From Deltaproteobacteria bacterium (lineage in GTDB: Bacteria > Desulfobacterota > Syntrophobacteria > Syntrophobacterales > Syntrophobacteraceae), in contig JAJXYD010000044.1 of NCBI GenBank assembly GCA_021780695.1, positions 1 through 64,000 of the forward strand: a DNA stretch of 64,000 nt. The letters run 5' to 3'. The position numbers were made by a program, and so were the translations under genes. This document shows, one piece after another, positions 36,421-44,690 of this stretch; the stretch's first letter is position 1, and the number at the start of each line of letters is the position of its first letter. The notes under the pieces were generated by a model. That model ran no database searches. It saw nothing but the letters and a program-made list of their open reading frames with translations, and was not told the origin of the DNA.

Positions 36421-37092
36421 ATGCGGGGGAAGTTCTTGCCTGAAAGGTTTTTCTTTCTCTGCGTTGCGGCCTGCCTGATTTCAGGATGTTCCGTACAAAG
36501 ACCGGACGCTGCCTTGGATACTCCGAGATGCAACGGCAGCCGCCTCGATAAGGTTGCGGCCTATCGCGGGAAGGCACGGGCTAAAGCGCCCGTAAGGGTC
36601 GATTATCTCACCCTTCTATCCGAGGTGCGAAATCCTGCAATCTATATTTACAAGGAGAAGCGACGTCTCTACGTCGTGCAGTCAAACGTTATTGTCCGTG
36701 ACTACCCGATAACTCTGGGCTCTCACCCGGTGGGGGACAAACAAGCCTCGGGCGACGGACGCACTCCGGAAGGCGACTTTTATGTCTGCGGCAAAACCGG
36801 CTCTGACCGGTTAAATCGAGCGCTTACACTCGATTACCCCGACAGGGAACATGCCCGGCACGCACTTTCCTCGGGCCTGATCACACCCCGGCAGTTCGAT
36901 AAGATCCTTTTGGCTTTGGAGGCCAAAACCGTTCCCCCATGGGATACCCGGTTGGGCGGGCAGGTCTCCATTCACGACACCCAAGACGGACTCGAAAGGG
37001 CTGCTCACGGCGGCATAGAACTCTACGGAAGCGATATGCAAGAACTCTACAAGGTAGCCTCGATCGGAACTCCCGTTCACATAAGACCCTAG
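36421..37092 (+). CDS. L,D-transpeptidase-like lipoprotein lacking the catalytic Cys
   Basis: 223 residues. Signal peptide with lipobox (CLISGC), then a YkuD-like domain: IYIYKEKRRLYVVQSNVIVRDYPITLG, TPEGDFYVCGK, and the active-site region SIHDTQDGLERAAHGGIELY. In active YkuD enzymes this reads His...S/T-x-GC-hydrophobic; here the nucleophilic Cys is Gly (codon GGC, one base from TGC), while the upstream His is kept. It is probably catalytically dead and may bind peptidoglycan. ATG at 36421 preferred over 36403. It follows pilQ by 98 bp in the same direction. Confidence 0.8.
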   Translation: MRGKFLPERFFFLCVAACLISGCSVQRPDAALDTPRCNGSRLDKVAAYRGKARAKAPVRVDYLTLLSEVRNPAIYIYKEKRRLYVVQSNVIVRDYPITLGSHPVGDKQASGDGRTPEGDFYVCGKTGSDRLNRALTLDYPDREHARHALSSGLITPRQFDKILLALEAKTVPPWDTRLGGQVSIHDTQDGLERAAHGGIELYGSDMQELYKVASIGTPVHIRP

Positions 37093-37096
37093 CGGC

Positions 37097-37138
37097 AAAA
37101 AAAAATGAGCGGGGGCGCCGCCGGCGCAACGCTCCCGC
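37097..37138 (-). terminator. intrinsic terminator of the NuoEFG-like operon
   Basis: GCGGGgGCG (37109-37117) pairs with CGCtCCCGC (37130-37138); on the minus strand the hairpin is followed by a run of nine T (37105-37097). It lies 7 bp past the stop of the NuoG-like gene, between it and the convergent transpeptidase-like gene. Confidence 0.8.
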
Positions 37139-37145
37139 CGAAAAT

Positions 37146-37733
37146 TCAGGGCTGTTCGGGAAATACCTCGGCCATTTCTATAAACCTGCCTGAGTTGCAC
37201 AGGCTGTAGCACTGGCGGCAAAAAACGCACTCGTCGCCTTTCCCCGGCAAGAGAGCTACCTTGCGGTTAACGCCGCGCCCAAGAAAACCTACCGCATACT
37301 CCCCCTTGACTTGCTCGCAGTAGCGAACGCACAGACCGCAGAGGCTGCAGTTTGTCGGCGCCTCCTTGGCCGTATCGAGCTTAAAACGCGTTTTCTCGAC
37401 ACCATATCTTTTCGCAAGAGCGTTGATCGGACCCGAGGGCGCTACCGGCAAAAGCAGTTCGATCAGCATTTTTCTGATCTTGTTTACTCTGTCGGTTTCG
37501 GTTTGGACCTCGAGACCGTTTTCCACCGGGTAGACACATGAAGTAACCAGTCTCGTTTTCTTCCCCCGCGTGATTTCCACCATGCACATCCGGCATGCGC
37601 CTGCGGGTTCGAGTTCGTCGTAGGCGCACAAGGTGGGGATGTCTATACCCTGCGACCTTGCGGCCTCCAAAACGGTTGTGCCTTCCTTGGCGTTTAATTC
37701 CTTGCCGTTTATTTTAAGGGTAACGGTATTCAT
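37146..37733 (-). CDS. NuoG/HoxU-like iron-sulfur subunit of an NADH-linked complex
   Basis: 195 residues. Seen: an N-terminal plant-type [2Fe-2S] domain with C36, C47, C50 and C66 (GACRMCMVEIT), then two [4Fe-4S]-type Cys groups (NCSLCGLCVRYC and ECVFCRQCYSLC). This is the diaphorase-side part of NuoG, as in HoxU or the small subunits of NAD-linked hydrogenases and formate dehydrogenases; no catalytic H2 or formate domain is attached. The frame extends to 37868, but ATG at 37733 (GGGGG 7 nt upstream) overlaps the NuoF-like stop as ATGA. It passes electrons between the flavin subunit and an unknown partner. Confidence 0.88.
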   Translation of the reverse strand: MNTVTLKINGKELNAKEGTTVLEAARSQGIDIPTLCAYDELEPAGACRMCMVEITRGKKTRLVTSCVYPVENGLEVQTETDRVNKIRKMLIELLLPVAPSGPINALAKRYGVEKTRFKLDTAKEAPTNCSLCGLCVRYCEQVKGEYAVGFLGRGVNRKVALLPGKGDECVFCRQCYSLCNSGRFIEMAEVFPEQP

Positions 37734-39661
37734 TTGCTTTCCCCCTTTGTTTTTTGCACAACCGCGGTTCCATAGGGTACCGATGCCGGAGCCGGTCCCC
37801 CGGGCAGCTTCGTAACAGCGCTGAAGCGCGATGGACACACCTGCAGGCAGGTCCCGCATTTGATACATTTTTGCTGGTCAACGATATGGACAATCTTTTT
37901 GTCTCCAGAGATCGCTTCGGTCGGGCACTGCTTGCGGCACGTCCCGCACCCGGAACACTTTTGCGGATCTATATAGAAGACTATGAGGTCGCGGCAGGCC
38001 CTGGCCGGACATTTCTTGTCGCGCACGTGGGCTTCGTATTCGTCACGAAAGTAGGTAAGAGTGCTAAGGACCGGATTTGCCGCGGTCTGCCCAAGAGCGC
38101 AAAGGGAGGCGTCCTTCATAAAGGCTCCCAGCTCCTCCAGGGTTTCAAGGTCGGATTGCTTGCCCCTTCCCTCGGTTATCTCCTTTAGTATGCGCTTCAT
38201 CTGGCGAAGCCCTTCGCGGCAAGGCACGCATTTGCCGCAGGATTCCTCGGCTAGAAAATTTGTAAAATATTTGGCTACGTCCACCATGCAGGTGTCTTCG
38301 TCCATTACGATCATGCCCCCCGAACCCATCATCGAGCCCACTTTGCTCAGTTCGTCGAAATCGACGGGAAGATCGAGGTACTTTTCCGGAATGCACCCTC
38401 CCGAGGGCCCCCCGGTCTGGACCGCCTTGAACTTTCGATCGTTTCGGATGCCCCCTCCTATATCGAAGACGATCTGGCGGAGCGAAACACCCATCGGAAC
38501 CTCAACCAGGCCGGTGTACTTGACCTTGCCCACGAGCGAGAAAATCTTTGTCCCCTTGCTGCCCTCGGTGCCAAGCGAGCGAAACCACTCGGAGCCGTTA
38601 TTTACGATGAGCGGCACATTGGCCCAGGTTTCAACGTTGTTGAGATTACTCGGCTTATCCCATACGCCCTTTACCGCCGTGCGGATGTATTTGGGGCGAG
38701 GTTCGCCTACGCGGCCTTCGATGGCGCTCATAAGAGCGCTCGATTCTCCCGAGACAAAGGCCCCGGCGCCCTGATGGATCTTTACTTCGAAGCTGAAATC
38801 GCTTCCCAGTATATTTTGTCCGAGAAGTCCCAACTGCTTTGCCTGTTCGATGGCTATCGGCAGGTTCTCGATAGCGGTGGTGTATTCCTGGCGCACATAG
38901 ACAAACCCCTCGCTGCAACCTATGGCATAGGCGCCAAGCATTAAGCCTTCCAGGACACTGTGAGGGTTGCCCTCTAAAAGGGATCTGTCCATGTAGGCCC
39001 CGGGGTCGCCTTCATCGGCGTTTACAATGACGTATTTGCGGTCTGCCGGAGCGTTGCGCGTGGTCTCCCACTTTACTCCCGCCGGAAATCCTCCGCCCCC
39101 CCGGCCTCGAAGCCCCGACTTTTTAATTTCTTCGAGTACATCCACCGAAGTCATGCCGGACAGGGCCTTGGCAAGGGCCGAATAGCCTCCCGCAGCTATA
39201 TAATCTTCAATATTGCGCGGGCTTATCATGAAATTGTTTCCGAATACGACCTGGTTTTGCAGCATATAAAAGGGAATTTCGTGCTGATAGGCACATCTTT
39301 TCCCGCTCTTTTCGTCCAGGAAGAGCAGCCGATCGACAAGCTTGTTATTTACCAGGGTCGAGTCCACAATTTCAGCCACATCTTCGGGCTTTACCTGGAA
39401 ATAGAAGACCTTTTCAGGAAAAATCTTTGCCATGGGGCCCCGTTCGCAAAAACCATGGCACCCCGTGCGGCGAACCAATATTTCCTTTTCCAGGCCGCGC
39501 TTTTTGATCTCCTGTTCGAAAGCATCGGCAACGGCCGCGGACTTGTAAGCATGGCATCCCGTGCCCTCGCAAATCGCAATCGACTTTTTGATCCCTTGTT
39601 GCTCTGCGAGCAATTGCTCCCGGAACTGCGTAAGCTCCGTGACGGAGTTGAGTTTTTTCAT
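37730..39661 (-). CDS. NuoF-like NADH-binding flavoprotein with extra iron-sulfur domains
   Basis: 643 residues. Domains in order: an N-terminal thioredoxin-like [2Fe-2S] domain (C31, C36, C68, C72); the NuoF NAD/FMN core with LRGRGGGGFPAG and NADEGDPGAYMDR; an SLBB segment; the [4Fe-4S] site ESCGKCVPCREG; and a C-terminal pair of [4Fe-4S] motifs (KCSGCGTCRKQCP, KCIKCGTCLQVCP). This layout is that of HndC/HydB-type subunits in electron-bifurcating hydrogenases and NADH-dependent formate dehydrogenases. It lies 18 bp after the NuoE-like gene and overlaps the NuoG-like gene by 4 bp. Confidence 0.92.
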   Translation of the reverse strand: MKKLNSVTELTQFREQLLAEQQGIKKSIAICEGTGCHAYKSAAVADAFEQEIKKRGLEKEILVRRTGCHGFCERGPMAKIFPEKVFYFQVKPEDVAEIVDSTLVNNKLVDRLLFLDEKSGKRCAYQHEIPFYMLQNQVVFGNNFMISPRNIEDYIAAGGYSALAKALSGMTSVDVLEEIKKSGLRGRGGGGFPAGVKWETTRNAPADRKYVIVNADEGDPGAYMDRSLLEGNPHSVLEGLMLGAYAIGCSEGFVYVRQEYTTAIENLPIAIEQAKQLGLLGQNILGSDFSFEVKIHQGAGAFVSGESSALMSAIEGRVGEPRPKYIRTAVKGVWDKPSNLNNVETWANVPLIVNNGSEWFRSLGTEGSKGTKIFSLVGKVKYTGLVEVPMGVSLRQIVFDIGGGIRNDRKFKAVQTGGPSGGCIPEKYLDLPVDFDELSKVGSMMGSGGMIVMDEDTCMVDVAKYFTNFLAEESCGKCVPCREGLRQMKRILKEITEGRGKQSDLETLEELGAFMKDASLCALGQTAANPVLSTLTYFRDEYEAHVRDKKCPARACRDLIVFYIDPQKCSGCGTCRKQCPTEAISGDKKIVHIVDQQKCIKCGTCLQVCPSRFSAVTKLPGGPAPASVPYGTAVVQKTKGESK

Positions 39662-39679
39662 CTTTGGTATCCTCTGAAA

Positions 39680-40396
39680 TTATTCCTGCTCGTCAACGAG
39701 TTCTTTTAATTGCGCAACCGACGGATTGCTGTGATAGGCCCCGTCAACGGTCATGACCGGACCAAGGGCGCAACAGCCAAGGCAGTTGACCGTCTTTAAG
39801 GTGTGTTTCATGTAAGGATCGGTTTCGCCGGGCTTTAGGTTGAGAACCGATTCGGTTCTGGCAAGCAGTTCGGTTGCTCCTCGTACATGGCAGGCCGTGC
39901 CCATGCATACCTGCACGGTCTTGCGGCCCTGAGGCTCGAGGCTGAACATGGTGTAAAAAGAGGCGATCTGCATGATCCGGCTCATAGGCACCTTTAACCT
40001 CTCCGATATCCAGGTAAGAGCAGGTTTGGGCAGCCAGTGGTTTTGCTTTTGAACGTCCAGAAGAATCTGGATCAGCATGCTTTGGTCGCAACCGTGCTTG
40101 TCGATAATCTCGTCGACCTGCCGTATCTCCCGGATAAAATCCTTAATGGCCTCCTCTTTTCTCCGGACCTGCTTAAGGCTGGCAAGATGATGCACAGCTT
40201 CTTTTTCAAGCCGCTCGAGCGCGGTTTGCATCGGTTCATGCTCCTGTCCAAGATCGGAATACTCGGCCAGGGTCTCTAGGCCCTTCAGAAGAAGCTCGGA
40301 TTTGGTTAGCTTTGATTTTTGCTGTAATTTCATCAACATATGCTCTTGTTCTTTATTTACTCTAACGCCTACCATGCGGGATTTGGTTTTGTCCAT
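39680..40396 (-). CDS. NuoE-like [2Fe-2S] subunit with N-terminal ribbon-helix-helix-like domain
   Basis: 238 residues. The C-terminal 155 residues are a NuoE/HndA-type thioredoxin-like [2Fe-2S] protein with C164, C169, C205 and C209 (VCMGTACHVRGA, NCLGCCALGP). The first 45 residues (MVGVRVNKEQEHMLMKLQQK then KSKLTKSELLLKGLETL) look like a ribbon-helix-helix (CopG/MetJ-type) DNA-binding module: a short basic beta strand followed by two helices. A charged helix (50-95) links them. NuoE proteins usually lack this. ATG at 40396 with AAGGGGG 5 nt upstream. First gene of the operon; it may bind the palindrome upstream (inferred). Confidence 0.85.
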   Translation of the reverse strand: MDKTKSRMVGVRVNKEQEHMLMKLQQKSKLTKSELLLKGLETLAEYSDLGQEHEPMQTALERLEKEAVHHLASLKQVRRKEEAIKDFIREIRQVDEIIDKHGCDQSMLIQILLDVQKQNHWLPKPALTWISERLKVPMSRIMQIASFYTMFSLEPQGRKTVQVCMGTACHVRGATELLARTESVLNLKPGETDPYMKHTLKTVNCLGCCALGPVMTVDGAYHSNPSVAQLKELVDEQE

Positions 40397-40712
40397 TGGG
40401 ACCCCCTTTGTGGGTTAAACTGTTTAACGCTTTCTACCATTGTGGAGGCCCACAGTCAAGTGAATGTTTTCTCTTTGACTTCAGCCTTTCTTTTAAGGTA
40501 GCCCTAAAATTTGCGGGATCTTTTTGACTCCATACACCAGAGTGTATAGTCCACAGGCAAACAACAATGAGCGCTTTTCCTAGAGAGAATTCACTGTTAA
40601 ACTTCCATACCCGGGTGCCCTACCACCTCCTAGAAATGGAACGCCTTTTGATCCTGCACCCGTTCCGATACAGCTCATTTACAAAAACTCACATCCTCAG
40701 GAGTTCTGCACG
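40397..40712. promoter_or_regulatory. divergent intergenic region with promoter-embedded palindrome
   Basis: 316 bp between the NuoE-like and PFOR-like genes. The palindrome ATACACCAGAGTGTAT (40532-40547, arms 6 bp, spacer 4) lies inside a candidate plus-strand sigma-70 promoter: TTGACT at 40524-40529 and TATAGT at 40545-40550, spacer 15 bp, slightly short. A protein on the palindrome would block this promoter. No gene was seen in the region. AGGAG 9 nt before 40713 is the ribosome binding site of the PFOR-like gene. Confidence 0.5.
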
Positions 40713-43700
40713 ATGAAAGCAAAGACTGGCATGGATCTATTGCGGGACCGTCTACCCTATTACCAGCTGCAACGCGCCAGGAAAAGCAGCGTTCAGCTGG
40801 ATTGGAAAAAAGAGTGGGAAAGGTTTGACGCCAAGGCCCTTTTCGAATTCGATCCTGCCTCCATTCCGCCCGAGGAGCTTGCGGCTATGAGGAAGCGCAA
40901 AGAGCTCATTATGGACGGTAACCATGCGGTGCTCTCCATTCTTACTCGCCTTGTCGACGGGCTTTGCGGCTACCCGATAACCCCTTCGACGCCGGTGGCC
41001 GAAGAGTTTGCCAAGGCGGCTTCAAACGGGGTGAAAAACCTCTTTGACCATGAACTCATGTACTTTCAGCCAAGCGATGAACTCTCGGCGATAACCGCCG
41101 TGGAAGCCATGGCGAGCCAAGGCGGCCGCTACGTGGATAACTCTTCCTCCCAGGGCCTGGTGCTGAAGACAAAAAACCTCTTTTCGGTTGCCGGAAAAAG
41201 GCTGCCGGTAATTATGAGCATCATGGCGCGCGAGGTTAACAAGGGGTCGATAAGCATTCATGCCGGACACACCGATTTTTACGGAGTAAGAAACACCGGC
41301 TGGGCGCAACTGGTTTCCTGCGATAACCAGGAACTCCATGATCTTTTGCCCGTAGCCTTTAAAGTGGCCGAACTCCGCCAGGTAATGCTTCCCTGCATGG
41401 TGATCGGGGACGGTTTTATAAAGAGCCACTCCATCGAGAACATAAGGGTGCTCTCCGATGAGTTTCTTAGATATTTCGTTGGTTTTCCCAATAGGCTCTA
41501 CCAGCCGCGCTTTGGCCAGAGCACCCTCGTTGGGACCTTTACCGACACCGATCTTACCATGGAAGGCCAGATCTCGCAGGACTTTGCCTACCGCTTTCTA
41601 AAGCGCGCCTATACCGCGGCGATGAATGCGATGAATAAGATTCTTGGCACAAACTTAAAGATCGTTGAAAACTACCGCACCGAAGACGCCGACATGGTCA
41701 TTGTCATCATGGGGTCGGGCGCCGGGGTGGTAAAGGATGTGGTCGATTACTATCGGAACGTGCGGGGATGGAAAGTGGGCGTGGTGCGTCCGGTGTTGTT
41801 TGCCCCGCCCTGCTATGAGGAAATAGCCTACGGGTTGCGAAACGCGAAGGCCGTGACGGTGCTCGAAAGAAGCGGCATGGCGCACAATCAGCTGCTGTTG
41901 GGAGATGTCGAGGCGGCTTTGCAGGTATCGATGCGCGCGGGGCGCGAAGGAAAGCCCGAGCATCATATTTACAGCAGAGACCGCATGCCGACCTTGCTCC
42001 ATGGGGTCTACGGGCTTGGCAGCAAGGATTTTAATAAGTATGACGCGGGGGCCGTGATCGAGAACATGCACGCGGCTCTCGAAAAGAGTGGAGGTAAAAT
42101 CGTTCGCGACTTTTTTGCTGGCGTTGAAGGGCCCTACACTCTGGCGCCTACCAAGCTTCCTGACTACGTCGAGCGCGAAGTGGGCATGACCTTCATAGGC
42201 ATAGGCGCCGAAGGCGTTAAGACCGCCCTTGAAACGGCCGCCTACATCTATTCGGAAGACTGCGGTTCTCAGCGCAAATACGTTCAGTCGAGCGCTCGCT
42301 ACGGTGCGGCGAGGAAGGGCGGTGCGATTTTTATGAATCTTCGCATCAGCGACTTTCCCATTCGCAACAGTTCCGAGTTGACCGAGCGGGACGTACTCGC
42401 CTTTTTTAACGACAAATTTCTCATCGGCCAGATCCTTAGCGAATATGTGGGCGGGCTGAGAGAAAAGGGGCTCTTTATCGTCAACACCCACCGCTTGGCC
42501 GAGGAGCTCTTCGCTTCCTTTCCTGCGGAAATCCGGGAAATTATCACCAAAAAGGCCATCCGCTTCGTGACCCTGGATGCCACAACCGCGGCATTAAAGC
42601 ATCTAAACCGCAATTTGCCGGGCACCGCCATCCTGGGGCTTATCAATAAGCAATTGGGAATTATTGGGGAGAGCGATTTTGAGGAGCGGGTCGGCAATAT
42701 TTTGCGCGGTAAGATCGGCCAAAAGAAGGGCATGGAGGTTATAGAATCCAATCTCGATCTCTTGCGTTTCGGGGCATCTCAGGCCCTCGATGCTGCCCCT
42801 GCGTGTACCGGCGCTCTTGCGGCCTCTGAGACCGACAATAGCGCACAATTCGTCTCCCCGCCTCCCGAGGACTTCGGGCAGGGGCCGGGTTCTTCAGGCC
42901 TTCATGCCGAGCTTACCGAAAAGGATGAGCTGGGAACGATTAAGCCCCCGAATCTTTGGGATAATTACGAAGATTTCTTCTACCGCGAGATGGTTAAACC
43001 CATTTCCGAAGGCAAAAAAGTCCCCTGGGACCATTTCCTGCCCGCCGTCCCGGGAGGAACGAGCAAGTATCGCGATATGAGCTATATCGGCACCCAGTTG
43101 CCGGTCTACGATGCCTCAAAATGCACGATGTGCGGTATCTGCACGGCTTCCTGTCCCGATTCGGCCCTCTACTCGACCATTACTGACCATCCCATCCCCG
43201 AAGAGGCCGCCAGGTATTTTAAATCGCTCAAGAAGGCCCCCGGCGGGCTTCCTTGGGAAAAATTTGCCTTGAACATCAATGTGATTCCCCAGGCTTGCAA
43301 GGGGTGCGGGATCTGCGAGCAGGTCTGTCCGACAGACGCCCTCAAGATGGTTCCCAAAACCGAGGTAAAGGATAGCGATTTTCTCCCCGAGGCGTACAAG
43401 GAGTTTGATAAGACTGCGGATGCGGCTCCTTACGTGGATACCTTTCCGCTCATGCAGCAGGTTCTCTTCGTTTTCTCCAAGATCTATCCGGGCAGGCACA
43501 CCCTGTGCCCGGGCTGCGGTGAGGGGGCCATAAGCCTGCTCACCTTCTTTGCGGCTGAATCCCTTAGAAATCACCCCCAGGGTATCGCCACCTTCTACCA
43601 GGGCATAAAGGTGCTCTCCGATAAGCACAGGGATGCAATCGAGCACATGCTCGATCATGGTTTCAATATCTATTGCATAAACGCGACCGGATGTAACGAG

Positions 43701-44597
43701 GTCTCCGAGCTTACAAACCCCTTTAACTCCCGGGTCTACCAGGCGGGGCACTACGGATTTGGTACGGCTTCGGCCGCCGCCCTTGGAGCCAAGTTCAGCC
43801 TTGACCAGGCCTACCTTAACGGCTTTAAGGACGTTTTGACCAAGATCATCGTCTTTGCCGGAGACGGGGCAATCTACGATATCGGAAACGGCCCCTTCAA
43901 CTATGCCTTGGGGGAGAGCTTCGATATTACCTGGGTAATTTTCAATAACGAAGGCTATATGAACACCGGAGCGCAAAAATCCGGAGCGACCCGGTTTGGT
44001 ACGGATCGCTCGACTTCGCCCATCGGAGGTCGCTACGCGGGAAAAACGACCCTGCACAGGCGCATCATGGCTCAGGCGACCTCGATTTCCCACGTCTATA
44101 CGGCCAAACTGAGCATTGACAATCCGCAGTATGCCATAAAGATTTTAAAGGAAGCCATAGCCTACAACGGTCCTTCGGTGGTCGAGTTCTTCTCGGGCTG
44201 CCCGCAGGGCCAGCAGGCCCCCGACTGGTCCGGACCGCTTCTTTCCCGAATGATGGTGGAATCGAGAAAATGGCAAATCGCGGTAAGGAGGCCTTTCCAG
44301 CGTCTTGACATTTCGGCCAACCCCGAGCCGGATAAGAACTACCCGACTGTGGGTAAATCTTTCAAAAAGGGCGTGACCCGCGAACCCGCTACCTTCTATG
44401 ACGTGGTGTCCATGCTCGGCCAGTACAATCAGCATATAAGGACCCAGAACGGCGAGGTGATCCCCGAAATCATTCAGGTTAACGAAACTGTGAGCCTCTT
44501 CCGGTGGATGAGAGCCCAGTATCTGGCCGGGTATCGCGACAGCATGCCTACCGAGGATGAAGTCGAAAGAATCGTTGCGGAAAGGTACCGGGCTTAA
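40713..44597 (+). CDS. fused pyruvate:ferredoxin oxidoreductase-like 2-oxoacid oxidoreductase
   Basis: 1294-residue single-chain enzyme with the PFOR domain order: pyrimidine-binding alpha part (GYPITPSTPVAEEFAK), domain II, gamma domain (about 490-700), a two-[4Fe-4S] ferredoxin domain (CTMCGICTASCP near 803, CKGCGICEQVCP near 862), and the TPP domain (GDGAIYDIGNGP near 1050). The proximal cluster Cys residues are present (LCPGCGEGA near 932, NATGCNEV, FSGCPQG near 1160). A 70-residue N-terminal extension and a Pro/Ser-rich linker (about 690-740) are unlike classical PFOR. It probably interconverts a 2-oxoacid, CoA and CO2 with ferredoxin; pyruvate is likely but unproven. Confidence 0.87.
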   Translation: MKAKTGMDLLRDRLPYYQLQRARKSSVQLDWKKEWERFDAKALFEFDPASIPPEELAAMRKRKELIMDGNHAVLSILTRLVDGLCGYPITPSTPVAEEFAKAASNGVKNLFDHELMYFQPSDELSAITAVEAMASQGGRYVDNSSSQGLVLKTKNLFSVAGKRLPVIMSIMAREVNKGSISIHAGHTDFYGVRNTGWAQLVSCDNQELHDLLPVAFKVAELRQVMLPCMVIGDGFIKSHSIENIRVLSDEFLRYFVGFPNRLYQPRFGQSTLVGTFTDTDLTMEGQISQDFAYRFLKRAYTAAMNAMNKILGTNLKIVENYRTEDADMVIVIMGSGAGVVKDVVDYYRNVRGWKVGVVRPVLFAPPCYEEIAYGLRNAKAVTVLERSGMAHNQLLLGDVEAALQVSMRAGREGKPEHHIYSRDRMPTLLHGVYGLGSKDFNKYDAGAVIENMHAALEKSGGKIVRDFFAGVEGPYTLAPTKLPDYVEREVGMTFIGIGAEGVKTALETAAYIYSEDCGSQRKYVQSSARYGAARKGGAIFMNLRISDFPIRNSSELTERDVLAFFNDKFLIGQILSEYVGGLREKGLFIVNTHRLAEELFASFPAEIREIITKKAIRFVTLDATTAALKHLNRNLPGTAILGLINKQLGIIGESDFEERVGNILRGKIGQKKGMEVIESNLDLLRFGASQALDAAPACTGALAASETDNSAQFVSPPPEDFGQGPGSSGLHAELTEKDELGTIKPPNLWDNYEDFFYREMVKPISEGKKVPWDHFLPAVPGGTSKYRDMSYIGTQLPVYDASKCTMCGICTASCPDSALYSTITDHPIPEEAARYFKSLKKAPGGLPWEKFALNINVIPQACKGCGICEQVCPTDALKMVPKTEVKDSDFLPEAYKEFDKTADAAPYVDTFPLMQQVLFVFSKIYPGRHTLCPGCGEGAISLLTFFAAESLRNHPQGIATFYQGIKVLSDKHRDAIEHMLDHGFNIYCINATGCNEVSELTNPFNSRVYQAGHYGFGTASAAALGAKFSLDQAYLNGFKDVLTKIIVFAGDGAIYDIGNGPFNYALGESFDITWVIFNNEGYMNTGAQKSGATRFGTDRSTSPIGGRYAGKTTLHRRIMAQATSISHVYTAKLSIDNPQYAIKILKEAIAYNGPSVVEFFSGCPQGQQAPDWSGPLLSRMMVESRKWQIAVRRPFQRLDISANPEPDKNYPTVGKSFKKGVTREPATFYDVVSMLGQYNQHIRTQNGEVIPEIIQVNETVSLFRWMRAQYLAGYRDSMPTEDEVERIVAERYRA

Positions 44598-44690
44598 AAG
44601 ATGGTGTAGCGGGCAACAGGCAGAGGAAGACTCGATTTTCCACGGCAGGGTATTTACCCTGGAGCAAGCGGAATTTTTTGGGGCCTGACA

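Noticed and set aside
41655..44093. Long minus-strand open frames of 278 and 325 codons
   Set aside because: They are antisense to the PFOR-like gene, whose Fe-S and TPP motifs prove the plus frame; GC-rich codon bias explains the long shadows.
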